Assembly (NCBI RefSeq): GCF_001187535.1
Contig: NZ_LFIO01001107.1
Span: forward strand, 62,001 to 126,000
From: Rhizobium ecuadorense
GTDB taxonomy: Bacteria; Pseudomonadota; Alphaproteobacteria; Rhizobiales; Rhizobiaceae
DNA: 64,000 nucleotides
Direction of reading: 5' to 3'
Positions 25,451-33,898 of the stretch are shown piece after piece. How positions within the stretch are numbered: the first letter of the stretch is position 1; every line of letters starts with the position of its first letter. A program made the translations under genes and the position numbers. Under the pieces are notes generated by a model that worked only from the letters and a program-made list of their open reading frames with translations, made no database searches and was not told the DNA's origin.

Positions 25451-26386
25451 TCAGCTGTAGGCCGAAACAAGCCGAGCCACCTGAGATCGCATCCATTGAT
25501 TGGCGGGATCATTCTCGCTTGCCGCCGACCAAACCATCGATATCGGACTCACCGTTAAATCGAGGGGAACCTCGGCGGTCGCCAAGCCGAAAAGGCCGGC
25601 ATACCGCTTCACGATCCTTGTCGGCAGGGTCGCGATCAGGGGCGCTTCGAGGACAGCAGTAAGCACGGTCAGGAATTCCGGCGCTGCCACCGACACGTCC
25701 AGTCGCACCTTGATCCGCTTCAACGCATCATCGATGCAGCCTTCGATCGCGTCCTTTTGGGAAACGAGTGCATGCTTCAGCCCCACATAGCTATCGCGGT
25801 CCAAAGTTTCAGGAAGATCGAGAAGTTTAGGATTGTAACAACACATCAGCGATTGCTCGAACAGTAGGCTCCGCCGATGTCTGTTGTTGCCGTCATCGTA
25901 GCAACCGACGCCGAGGTCGATTACATTGTCGTCCATAAGCTTGTGGACCAGTTCGGGGTTGACCGCTCGCGCAAGCACTTTGATGCCGGGGGCCGTCTCG
26001 TTCAAAATAGCGGCGAGGCGCGGCACGAGCAGCACCTCGAGCTCGCTGGAAAAGCCGATGCGGAATATCTGCTCGGCCTGATTGGGCTCGAAGACTACCG
26101 GCGTTACGATCGCCTGCTGCGTGCGGCTGAGTATCTGCTCTACGGCTTCGGCGAAACGCAACGCCCGATGGGTCGGCTGCATGACCTGGCCGACACGCAC
26201 AAAAAGCTCGTCCTGAAGCAATGTCCGAAGAGTGCCGAGATTATGGCTCATGGCGGGCTGCTGGATTTTCAGGCGAACAGCAGCTTTCGTCACGCTCCGC
26301 TCCTTCATGAGCGCATCGAACGCGACCAGCAGATTGAGGTCGAAACACCACAAATTGAAATGATCGATGGAGACAATTTCGTTCAT
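25451..26386 (-). CDS. LysR-family transcriptional regulator
   Basis: A 311-residue regulator with an N-terminal winged helix-turn-helix (FDLNLLVAFDALMKERSVTKAAVRLKIQ...) and a C-terminal effector-binding domain (about 105-305). The LNLLVAFDALM start resembles the NodD/SyrM branch, but the effector is unknown. The ATG at 26386 lacks an obvious ribosome site. It is divergent from the MBL gene, the classic arrangement in which a LysR protein controls the facing operon and itself. Local GC looks lower than in the housekeeping neighbours, suggesting acquisition. Confidence 0.88.
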   Translation of the reverse strand: MNEIVSIDHFNLWCFDLNLLVAFDALMKERSVTKAAVRLKIQQPAMSHNLGTLRTLLQDELFVRVGQVMQPTHRALRFAEAVEQILSRTQQAIVTPVVFEPNQAEQIFRIGFSSELEVLLVPRLAAILNETAPGIKVLARAVNPELVHKLMDDNVIDLGVGCYDDGNNRHRRSLLFEQSLMCCYNPKLLDLPETLDRDSYVGLKHALVSQKDAIEGCIDDALKRIKVRLDVSVAAPEFLTVLTAVLEAPLIATLPTRIVKRYAGLFGLATAEVPLDLTVSPISMVWSAASENDPANQWMRSQVARLVSAYS

Positions 26387-26415
26387 CGATTTGATCGTTG
26401 CATGAATTTTTCCTA

Positions 26416-26443
26416 CTGTCCATAGCCATCAGACAGCGCTGTC
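26416..26443. promoter_or_regulatory. candidate LysR operator in the divergent promoter
   Basis: CTGTC (26416-26420) and GACAG (26432-26436) form an inverted repeat separated by 11 nt, the T-N11-A type spacing of LysR sites. The second half is part of a perfect 12-bp palindrome (26432-26443). It lies between the LysR start and the MBL start. The palindrome is seen directly; operator function is inferred. Confidence 0.5.
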
Positions 26444-26474
26444 CCGGTTCCAGTTCAACTCGAAAGGAAGTTCC

Positions 26475-27368
26475 ATGAGCAATCTTGGAAAGGAATATCG
26501 TATTGCCGGCGTGACAGTGAGAAAGGTGCAGGAGCAGTATCTGCACAACGTTCCGCCCTCTTTCCTCTACCCGGCTGCCGGACCTGAGGAGATCAAGGCG
26601 GTCGAGCCGCGGCTTTCCACCATCGATATGGACGAGGGCCGCGATGCCCTTATAGTGAGCATCCATAGCTGGCTTGTTACCACGCCCGACCACGTCATCC
26701 TCATCGATACCGGTTCGGGTAACGACAAGGAAAGACCGCGCAATTCCGGCTTCCATCATCAGACCATTCCGTTTCTGGATAGGCTGCGTCACGCGGGTGT
26801 CGAGCCCGAAGACGTCGACTTCGTCATAAATACCCATCTCCACGTCGATCACTCCGGCTGGAATACCGTCCTTCAGGACGGAAGATGGATCCCGACTTTC
26901 AAAAACGCCCGCTACGTCTTCCCGCGCGCCGAGCAGGAATATTACGCGTCGACGGCGAGTCACAACGACGTCAACATTCCCAGTTTCGGCGTTTATGAAG
27001 ACAGCGTAAGGCCCGTGATCGAGGCGGGGCTTGCCGATTTCATCGACGACGCAGGCGCTCCTTTCCTCGATCGATTCACCTTCTTACCGACGCCTGGGCA
27101 CAGCATCGGCCATATGTCCGTTGTGCTGGAGGCGGACAATGAAGCGGCAATCTTCGCCGGCGATGTCATGCACCATCCAATCCAGGTGGAACGGCCCGAC
27201 CTTAACACGGTCTTCTGCGAATTCCACGATCGAGCTGCGCGGTCCAGACGGCGCATCCTCGAACTCGCCGCCGATAATCGCGCCATGTACTTCTCCACGC
27301 ATTTCCCCGGTTCTTCTGCTGGTTATGTCACCCGCGACGGCGAAAAATTCAGGTGGTCCTATGTCTAA
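26475..27368 (+). CDS. MBL-fold metallo-hydrolase (lactonase-like)
   Basis: A 297-residue metallo-beta-lactamase-fold enzyme with a complete two-metal site: THLHVDHSGWN (H121, H123, D125, H126), TPGHSIGH, the bridging Asp in FAGDVMHH, and a C-terminal His in STHFPGS. The layout fits the class of acyl-homoserine-lactone and butyrolactone hydrolases and related hydrolases; a lactone substrate is only a hypothesis. GAAAGGAAG precedes the ATG. Its last 8 bp overlap the alpha/beta hydrolase gene. It is first of a LysR-controlled cassette. Confidence 0.87.
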   Translation: MSNLGKEYRIAGVTVRKVQEQYLHNVPPSFLYPAAGPEEIKAVEPRLSTIDMDEGRDALIVSIHSWLVTTPDHVILIDTGSGNDKERPRNSGFHHQTIPFLDRLRHAGVEPEDVDFVINTHLHVDHSGWNTVLQDGRWIPTFKNARYVFPRAEQEYYASTASHNDVNIPSFGVYEDSVRPVIEAGLADFIDDAGAPFLDRFTFLPTPGHSIGHMSVVLEADNEAAIFAGDVMHHPIQVERPDLNTVFCEFHDRAARSRRRILELAADNRAMYFSTHFPGSSAGYVTRDGEKFRWSYV

Positions 27369-28368
27369 CAACGAGTTCGCGTCTTCAGTTTTTGACGCCA
27401 GCCAGGTCGTATTCGACGAGCATTACGTCGATAGCGGAACCGAGGGCATCAAGCTTTATCTGCGCAATAAGCGAAGGAAGGACCACAAAGTCTTTCTTGC
27501 GGAGAAAACTATCGTAATGGTGCATGGAGCGACCTTCTCGTCCGGAAGTCTTTACGACGTTCCCTTCAATGGAATGTCCTTCATCGACTTTCTGGCTCAT
27601 CGAGGGTTCGACGTCTTTGCGGTCGATGTCCGGGGGTATGGAAAATCGACCCGCCCACCGGAAATGCAGGCGGAGGCCGATGCAAACCCGCCGCTTGTCT
27701 CCACCGACACCGGCGTCGCCGACTTCGCAACGGCTGTCGACTTCGTGCTTCGACTTCGGGGCCTGAAGGCTGTCAACGTCTTCGCAATGTCGTGGGGCGG
27801 TACCGTGGCCGGCGCATATGCTGCTCGCAACGCCGACAAGGTCGTCAAGCTCGCGCTGCTCGCGCCGCAATGGCTGAGTGACGTTCCCATCCCCATCGAC
27901 CAGGGCGGTGCCCTCGGCTCCTACAGGCTTGTTCCCGTCAATGCGGCCCTGGCGCGTTGGCTGGGCACCGCACCAGAATACGCGCGTGAACGTCTGGTGC
28001 CCGAGGGCTGGTTCGATCTTTGGTCCGAATTGACGCTCTCGGAGGAGACGTCGCAAGGCGACAGGGAGCAAGGTAAACTCCGCGCCACCAACGGGCCGAT
28101 CCAAGACATCCGCACCTACTGGCGAGCTGGAATCCCATATTATCAACCGGGCGAGATTCGCGCGCCGGTGCTGCTGTTGCACGGCGAATGGGACATCGAC
28201 GTTCCGCTCGATCTGGCGCGGGGCTATTTCGAGCAACTGACCGGCGCCTCCTACAGGCGATGGGTGGAAATCGGGGAGGCGACACATCTCGCCCTTATGG
28301 AGAGCCACCGCATGCAGGCCTATTCCGAGATCGTCCGCTTCTTCGATGAAGCTTTCAAACCGGAATAG
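27361..28368 (+). CDS. alpha/beta hydrolase
   Basis: A 335-residue serine hydrolase. MVHGATFSSG (53-62) forms the oxyanion region. The nucleophile elbow is AMSWGG, with S144 and Ala where Gly is usual (G-x-S-x-G). The acid is probably in EWDIDVP and the histidine in GEATHLAL. ATG at 27361 overlaps the MBL gene by 8 bp, so the two are coupled. This frame stays open upstream only as a shadow inside the MBL gene. The substrate is unknown; a two-step ester or lactone pathway with the MBL enzyme is plausible. Confidence 0.87.
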   Translation: MSNNEFASSVFDASQVVFDEHYVDSGTEGIKLYLRNKRRKDHKVFLAEKTIVMVHGATFSSGSLYDVPFNGMSFIDFLAHRGFDVFAVDVRGYGKSTRPPEMQAEADANPPLVSTDTGVADFATAVDFVLRLRGLKAVNVFAMSWGGTVAGAYAARNADKVVKLALLAPQWLSDVPIPIDQGGALGSYRLVPVNAALARWLGTAPEYARERLVPEGWFDLWSELTLSEETSQGDREQGKLRATNGPIQDIRTYWRAGIPYYQPGEIRAPVLLLHGEWDIDVPLDLARGYFEQLTGASYRRWVEIGEATHLALMESHRMQAYSEIVRFFDEAFKPE

Positions 28369-28461
28369 CGTCTGAACGAAGGAACTCCGGCATCGGATCC
28401 GGAGCCTGCTTCCGCCATCAAGCCGGCCGCGCATTCGCCGGCCATCGAGCCATTCGTGCCT

Positions 28462-29394
28462 ATGACAATTCTGATCACTGCCATACTGGATGCCGGACGA
28501 AGTGCCGTCGACATCGCGGTATTCACCTTTCTGCCTCTCATGATCGTGACATTTTCGCTGATGCGCTACCTCGAAAACGTGAGCGCACTGCGATTAATCG
28601 CCGGCAAGGTAAACCCGCTGTTCAGACCTTTCGGTCTGGACGGTTTTGGGGTTTTGGCAATCATCCAGCTCTGCCTCGTAAGTTCGGCTGCCCCGGTCGC
28701 CGCCCTGACGCTGATGGCGCATAAAAGAACATCCGAGAAATTTATGGCCGCCGCCTTTGCCGCGGTGCTTGCGGCGGCGCCGGCGAATGCCAGTTTTCCG
28801 CTGGCAAGCCTCGGTGTCGATCCCGGCTTGATCATAATAAACGGCATTTGCGGAGCGCTCGTTGCGTCCACTCTGGCCGGTTGGATCGTTGGTCGCCGTT
28901 CCTCCCCTGGAAAGAACTGTTCCTGCGACAGGGCGGATGACCACCTCGTCGTCAGGCGCAATCTCCTGGCCGCGATCAATCGCGGTGGCGCAGATGCCAT
29001 TGGCGTGGTTGCTTCGATCCTGCCGGTGCTCGTGATCTCACTTGCTCTGGTAAGGCTAACCAAAAGCACAGGCGCACTTTCGGCCTTCACGTCCGTTGCG
29101 CAGCCACTGCTTCAGCTGCTCGGCGCCTCGCAGCAGGATGTCCTGTTCTTCCTCACAAAATGCCTGGCAGGAGCGAGCGCAACGGTCACGCTGTTAATTG
29201 ACGCCCACAACGAACTGAGTCTTCCGCCAGAGAAAATCATTCACGGATCCGCATTTCTGCTAAACCCTCTCGACCTTCCCGGCCTCTCCATTCTTATTGC
29301 TTCGGTGCCGACGCTTCGCTCGGTAGCAGGCGTCGCAGTATTCAGCGCATTGGCTGGAATCCTTTTCCGCACGGCTCTGCTATCCTGGCTTTGA
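28462..29394 (+). CDS. nucleoside-recognition (Gate) domain membrane protein
   Basis: A 310-residue inner-membrane protein with about eight hydrophobic segments and two Gate-like halves (about 8-150 and 175-305), a pattern seen in nucleoside-recognition/SpmA-SpmB-type proteins (RYLENVSALRLIAGKVNPLF, and a second LVRLTKSTGALSAFTSVAQPL). It lies 93 bp downstream of the hydrolase on the same strand and is probably in its operon, giving the cassette a possible transporter. The start may be GTG 28456 or ATG 28462; ribosome sites are weak. Substrate unknown. Confidence 0.75.
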   Translation: MTILITAILDAGRSAVDIAVFTFLPLMIVTFSLMRYLENVSALRLIAGKVNPLFRPFGLDGFGVLAIIQLCLVSSAAPVAALTLMAHKRTSEKFMAAAFAAVLAAAPANASFPLASLGVDPGLIIINGICGALVASTLAGWIVGRRSSPGKNCSCDRADDHLVVRRNLLAAINRGGADAIGVVASILPVLVISLALVRLTKSTGALSAFTSVAQPLLQLLGASQQDVLFFLTKCLAGASATVTLLIDAHNELSLPPEKIIHGSAFLLNPLDLPGLSILIASVPTLRSVAGVAVFSALAGILFRTALLSWL

Positions 29395-29418
29395 GCCAAG
29401 TTGGTCGGGTTTGGTACG

Positions 29419-30336
29419 CTACATCCTTCCGCGGCTTCCCTTCAGCATCGACCAGCTATAGAGGAACAGCCCCGCCCAGATCAGCGGGAAGGCGATCATG
29501 CGCGCCGTGCCGAGCGGCTCGTGAAAGATAAAGACCGCGATCAGGAAGATCATCGTCGGCGCGATATACTGCATGATGCCGATCGTCGAGAGCTTCAGCA
29601 GCTTGGCGCCATTGGCATAGATCATCAGCGGCACGGCGGTGATGACGCCGCAGCCGAGCAGCAGCGTCGTGTCGGCAAGGCCGGTGCGGTAGAGATGGCC
29701 CTGGCCGCTGCCGAATTCGAGATAGAGGATATAGAGAAGGGCAGGCCCGCTGAGGATCAGCACTTCGAGGAAGAAGCCCTGGTTCGGCCCGAGCGGCAGC
29801 GTCTTGCGGAGCAAGGCATAAAAACCCCAGCTGATTGCCAGCGTCAGCGCCACCCACGGAATGCCGCCGCTATCGAATGCGAGAATGGCGACGGCAAGAG
29901 CTGCCAGCGCGATCGCCGCGATCTGCAGCGGCTGCAGCTTCTCCTTGAGGAGCACCGCGCCGAGGAAGATGCTGAACAGCGGATTGATGAAATAGCCGAG
30001 TGCTGCGTCGAGCGAATGGCCGGCGCCGATCGCCCAGACATAGGTGCCCCAGTTGACGGTGATCAGCGAGGCGGTCAGCGCCGCCATTGCCAGCATGCGC
30101 GGCGAGCGCAACGCCGTCGCTATATCATTGGTGCGCCCGAGCACGATCAGCACGATGCCGGCCAGCGGCAGCGACCAGACGATGCGGTGGGCGATCACCT
30201 CGGCCGGCGAGATATGCGCCACCGCCTTCATGTAGATCGGCAGGAAGCCCCAGAGCAGATAGGCCGTCAGCGCGAAGGCGAAACCGCGCGGACTGTCTTC
30301 GTTCTTGGCCAGCGGAACGGATACATCGGTCGACAT
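29419..30336 (-). CDS. rarD: EamA family transporter RarD
   Basis: A 305-residue inner-membrane protein with ten predicted helices arranged as two EamA repeats. The start of the transporter domain (FALTAYLLWGFLPIYMKAVAHISPAEVIAHRIVWS) is typical of RarD, whose substrate is uncertain (chloramphenicol sensitivity in E. coli gave the name). It converges on the gate-protein gene; the stops are 25 bp apart. Confidence 0.9.
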   Translation of the reverse strand: MSTDVSVPLAKNEDSPRGFAFALTAYLLWGFLPIYMKAVAHISPAEVIAHRIVWSLPLAGIVLIVLGRTNDIATALRSPRMLAMAALTASLITVNWGTYVWAIGAGHSLDAALGYFINPLFSIFLGAVLLKEKLQPLQIAAIALAALAVAILAFDSGGIPWVALTLAISWGFYALLRKTLPLGPNQGFFLEVLILSGPALLYILYLEFGSGQGHLYRTGLADTTLLLGCGVITAVPLMIYANGAKLLKLSTIGIMQYIAPTMIFLIAVFIFHEPLGTARMIAFPLIWAGLFLYSWSMLKGSRGRM

Positions 30337-30647
30337 CGGGGTGTTTCCATCTTTGTTCTTCTTCTGATCCGGCCTAGCTTAAGCGCCGTGAATAGGCCAA
30401 TTCATTTCGTTGAATAAAGGCTAAGAGGATTTGAAGCGGACAGGGGAAGAATGAACGGATGATAGCGGCAAAGGCTGGTATCGGCCTCCAAAAATCCGAA
30501 TCCTGTTCCAGACTGCCGCGGGCAGGCGACAGGCGGGACCAATCGAGGGAACAAACTCGCAAACCGCTGATGATCTGCGCATTCAGTTGACAGGCCCGGC
30601 AGGTTCTTTCATCTGGAACGCCAAGCGCCAGATCAGGAGCCTCTCAC
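30337..30647. other. 311-bp intergenic region between divergent rarD and GNAT genes
   Basis: No supportable gene. It should contain both promoters. A TTGACA hexamer at 30587-30592 is the clearest element and is listed separately. No tRNA-like cloverleaf or long hairpin was seen. Confidence 0.45.
30587..30615 (+). promoter_or_regulatory. possible sigma-70 promoter for the GNAT gene
   Basis: TTGACA (30587-30592), 17 bp, then CATCTG (30610-30615), a weak -10. The start would be about 25-30 bp before the GNAT ATG. Confidence 0.3.
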
Positions 30648-31127
30648 ATGACCCTTACCGTACGCCCGGCAACGCCTTCAGACGCGGCAACGATCCTGCG
30701 ATTTGTCCGCGAATTGGCCGATTATGAAAAGGCGATCCACGAGGTCGAGGCGACCGAGGAGAGCACGCGTGCGGCAATCTTCGGCGACGGTTCAGTCACG
30801 CATGCGCTGATCTGCGAACGCGAGGGTCAAGCCATCGGCATGGCGGTTTATTTCTTCAGCTATTCGACCTGGCAAGCGAAGAACGGCCTTTATCTGGAAG
30901 ATCTCTACGTAACACCGGACGCGCGCGGTTCGGGCGCCGGCAAGGCGCTTTTGCGGCGCCTGGCGCAGATCGCGCTGGAGAAGGGTTGCGGCCGCTTCGA
31001 ATGGAGCGTGCTCGACTGGAACGAACCCTCGATCCGTGTCTACGAGGCGATTGGCGCGGAGCCGCAGAAGGAATGGATCCGCTATCGGATGACGGGCGAG
31101 ACGCTGGCGGCGTTTGCCCGCGGTTAG
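30648..31127 (+). CDS. GNAT-family N-acetyltransferase
   Basis: A 159-residue acetyltransferase with the GNAT fold. Acetyl-CoA binding motif A is EDLYVTPDARGSGAGKALLRRL (about 84-105, R/Q-x-x-G-x-G/A pattern). The C-terminal ARG/WSVLDWNEPSIRVYEAIGAEP segment matches SSAT-like diamine N-acetyltransferases. The acceptor is not certain, though a polyamine or small amine is suggested by that resemblance. It converges on cimA with 18 bp between stops. Confidence 0.9.
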   Translation: MTLTVRPATPSDAATILRFVRELADYEKAIHEVEATEESTRAAIFGDGSVTHALICEREGQAIGMAVYFFSYSTWQAKNGLYLEDLYVTPDARGSGAGKALLRRLAQIALEKGCGRFEWSVLDWNEPSIRVYEAIGAEPQKEWIRYRMTGETLAAFARG

Positions 31128-31145
31128 CCGAACCGGCGGAACAGA

Positions 31146-32759
31146 TTATTCCGCCGCGATCTTGCCGGCGAGCTGCCGGTTCTTCATCAGCTTGTAGATG
31201 ACGGAATCCATCAGCGCCTGGAACGAGGCGTCGATGATGTTCTCCGAAACGCCGACCGTCCACCAGCGCACGCCGTCGCTGTCGGTGGATTCGATCAGCA
31301 CCCGGGTGATCGCCGCCGTGCCGCCATTGAGGATACGCACCTTGAAATCGGCGAGCACCAGATCGTCGATCTCGTGCTGGTATTTGCCGAAATCCTTGCG
31401 CAGCGCCAGATCGAGCGCGTTGACCGGGCCTTCGGCATCGGCAACCGACATCAGCGTCTGGCCGTCGATGGTGATCTTGACCACCGCCTCCGAGACGATC
31501 TTCACGCGGCCAAGACTGTCGAAGCGGCGCTCGATCATCACCCGGAAGCCTTCGATGGTGAAAAACTCAGGGATCGTGCCGAGCGTGCGGTGCGCGAGCA
31601 ACTCGAAGCTCGCATCCGCGCCCTCATAGGCATAACCGATGGATTCACGTTCCTTGACGATCGAGATCAGCAGATCGAGCTTCGGATCGTCCTTGGCTAC
31701 CGTAATGCCGCGCCGCTTCAGCGCATTGATGAAATTCGCCTTGCCGCCCTGGTCCGAGACCATGACCTTGCGGAAATTGCCGACGCTCTCAGGCGGCACA
31801 TGTTCATAGGTCCGCGGATCCTTGAGCAGCGCCGATGCATGGATGCCGGCCTTGGTGGCGAAGGCGGAAGCGCCGACATAGGGCATCTGGTGATCGGGCG
31901 AGCGGTTGAGCAGCTCGTCGAAGGCATGCGAGAGCCGGGTGAGGTTGAGCAGCCGCTCTTCGTCGATCGCCGTTTCGAAGCGTGTGTTATAGGCGCTCTT
32001 CAGCGCCAATGTCGGGATCAGCGTTACCAGATTGGCATTGCCGCAGCGCTCGCCGATGCCGTTCAGCGTGCCCTGGATCTGCCGGACGCCGGCTTCGACG
32101 GCAGCCAGTGAGTTGGCGACGGCCTGGCCGGTGTCGTTATGGGCATGGATGCCGAGACAGCGGCCGGGAACGCCTGAGGCGATTACCGCCTCGACGATGG
32201 CGCGAACCTCCGGCGGCTGCGTGCCGCCATTGGTGTCGCAGAGCACCACCCAGCGCGCGCCGCTCTCATAGGCGGTCTTGGCACAGGCAAGCGCATAGGC
32301 CGGATTGGCCTTGAAGCCGTCGAAGAAATGCTCGCAGTCGACGATCGCCTCCTTGCCGGCGCCGACCGCCGCCTTGACGCTTTCGGCGATGCTTTCGAGG
32401 TTTTCTTCGTTGGTGCAGCCGAGTGCTACCGCGACATGATAGTCCCAACTCTTGGCGACGAAACAGATGGCGTCGGATTTCGCCTGCAGCAGCCCGGCAA
32501 TGCCGGGATCGTTGGAAATCGAAACGCCCGCCCGCTTCGTCATGCCGAAGGCGACGAAGCTGGCCTGGCTGGTGCGCTTCTCGCTGAAAAAGGCCGTGTC
32601 GGTCGGATTGGCGCCGGGATAGCCGCCCTCGACGTAATCGATGCCGAATTCGTCCAGCAGCGCGGCGATCGCAATCTTATCCTCGACCGAGAAATCGATG
32701 CCGGGCGTCTGCTGCCCGTCCCGGAGCGTCGTGTCGAAGAGGTAGATGCGTTCTTTCAT
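31146..32759 (-). CDS. cimA: (R)-citramalate synthase
   Basis: Condenses acetyl-CoA and pyruvate to (R)-citramalate, a threonine-independent route to 2-ketobutyrate for isoleucine synthesis. The 537-residue product has the DRE-TIM barrel with DTTLRDGQQTPG (about 9-20), the metal histidines in HAHNDTGQAVANS, and a LeuA-type C-terminal allosteric domain (about 420-537). The length and the GIDFSVEDK stretch fit CimA rather than LeuA or homocitrate synthase. It is a single gene, bounded upstream by a palindromic repeat. Confidence 0.9.
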   Translation of the reverse strand: MKERIYLFDTTLRDGQQTPGIDFSVEDKIAIAALLDEFGIDYVEGGYPGANPTDTAFFSEKRTSQASFVAFGMTKRAGVSISNDPGIAGLLQAKSDAICFVAKSWDYHVAVALGCTNEENLESIAESVKAAVGAGKEAIVDCEHFFDGFKANPAYALACAKTAYESGARWVVLCDTNGGTQPPEVRAIVEAVIASGVPGRCLGIHAHNDTGQAVANSLAAVEAGVRQIQGTLNGIGERCGNANLVTLIPTLALKSAYNTRFETAIDEERLLNLTRLSHAFDELLNRSPDHQMPYVGASAFATKAGIHASALLKDPRTYEHVPPESVGNFRKVMVSDQGGKANFINALKRRGITVAKDDPKLDLLISIVKERESIGYAYEGADASFELLAHRTLGTIPEFFTIEGFRVMIERRFDSLGRVKIVSEAVVKITIDGQTLMSVADAEGPVNALDLALRKDFGKYQHEIDDLVLADFKVRILNGGTAAITRVLIESTDSDGVRWWTVGVSENIIDASFQALMDSVIYKLMKNRQLAGKIAAE

Positions 32760-32801
32760 GTCGTTTCCTCCCGGCAGGCGGGTGTTGTTGGAATGCGGAT
32801 G

Positions 32802-32923
32802 CTGCCCCTCATCCGGCTGCCGCCACCTTCTCCCCGTTCCGACGGGGAGAAGGGATATGCCGCGCCGTACTGCAGAGCTCGTCCCCTCTCCCCGCGCGCG
32901 GGGAGAGGGCTAGGGTGAGGGGC
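32802..32923. repeat. composite palindromic intergenic repeat
   Basis: Two perfect hairpins inside a larger imperfect palindrome. CCTTCTCCCCGT (32826-32837) pairs with ACGGGGAGAAGG (32842-32853). A 26-bp perfect palindrome follows at 32884-32909 (arms CCCTCTCCCCGCG/CGCGGGGAGAGGG). Outer arms GCCCCTCATCC (from 32802) and GGGTGAGGGGC (to about 32923) nearly match. This type of repeat is common between genes in Rhizobium. It could end transcription of the pip operon or reduce recombination-prone transcription. Confidence 0.75.
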
Positions 32924-32935
32924 TACCTCAAACAA

Positions 32936-33898
32936 TCAGTCTGGCTTCCCGGCAAACCTATCCGTCGCCCGGATCAGCTGGTCGAGAATGCCCGGCTCCG
33001 AATAGGCATGGCCCGCACCCTCGATCAGGTGGAACTCAGCCTTCGGCCAGGCCTTGTGCAGCAGCCAGGCATATTTCGCCGGGCAGGGCATGTCGTAGCG
33101 GCCATGCACGATGACGCCGGGAATATCCTTCAGTCTGTCGGCATCGCGGATCAGCTGTCCCTCGTCCATCCAGCCGGCATTGACGAAGAAATGGTTCTCG
33201 ATGCGGGCGAATGCATAGGCGAATTCCGGTTCCTCGAACTTGCCGCTCGTCGAAGGTTCGGGCAGCAACGTGATCGTTTCGCCCTCCCAGATGCTCCAGG
33301 CCTGCGCGGCGGCAAGGCGCACGCTCCGGTCTTCATGCGTCAGGCGGCGATGATAGGCATGCATCATCTCATGCCGCTCCTCCGGCGGAATGGGCGCGAT
33401 GAAACGCTCCCATTTGTCCGGGAACATTTCCGAGACGCCGAACTGATAGTACCAGTCGAGCTCGGCCTTGGTCAGCGTATAGATGCCGCGCAGGATGAGT
33501 TCGGAGACGCGCTCCGGATGCGCCTCTGCATAGGCGAGCGCCAGCGTCGAGCCCCAGGAGCCGCCGAACACCTGCCAGCTCTCGACACCGGCCATCTCGC
33601 GCAGACGCTCGATATCGGCGACGAGGTGCCAGGTCGTATTGGCATTGAGTTCCGCATGCGGCGTCGACCTGCCGCAGCCGCGCTGGTCGAACAGCATGAC
33701 GTCGTAGAGGGCCGGATCGAAAAGCCGGCGATGAGCGGGCGAGAAGCCGCCGCCGGGGCCGCCATGCAGAAAGACGGCGGGCTTGGCGCCAGGCGTTCCC
33801 GACCGCTCCCAGTAGATCACATGGCCGTCGCCGACATCGAGATGGCCGGAGGCATAGGCTTCGATTTCGGGATAGAGCGTGCGCAGAATTTCGGTCAT
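32936..33898 (-). CDS. pip: proline iminopeptidase
   Basis: Serine peptidase that releases N-terminal proline. The 320-residue alpha/beta hydrolase has HGGPGGGFSP (45-54) and the nucleophile elbow GGSWGSTLA (112-120, S114). Acid and His are in IVHGRYDMPCP and GAGHAYSEPG. The start at 33898 overlaps the stop of the preceding GFA gene (ATGA). It is the last of a four-gene coupled block. Length and motifs fit family S33 iminopeptidases closely. Confidence 0.93.
   Translation of the reverse strand: MTEILRTLYPEIEAYASGHLDVGDGHVIYWERSGTPGAKPAVFLHGGPGGGFSPAHRRLFDPALYDVMLFDQRGCGRSTPHAELNANTTWHLVADIERLREMAGVESWQVFGGSWGSTLALAYAEAHPERVSELILRGIYTLTKAELDWYYQFGVSEMFPDKWERFIAPIPPEERHEMMHAYHRRLTHEDRSVRLAAAQAWSIWEGETITLLPEPSTSGKFEEPEFAYAFARIENHFFVNAGWMDEGQLIRDADRLKDIPGVIVHGRYDMPCPAKYAWLLHKAWPKAEFHLIEGAGHAYSEPGILDQLIRATDRFAGKPD

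Noticed and set aside
26475..27368. Calling the MBL enzyme a confirmed AHL lactonase
   Set aside because: The metal motif fits many hydrolases in the superfamily; there is no lactonase-specific residue I can verify, and no AHL synthase or LuxR gene lies nearby.
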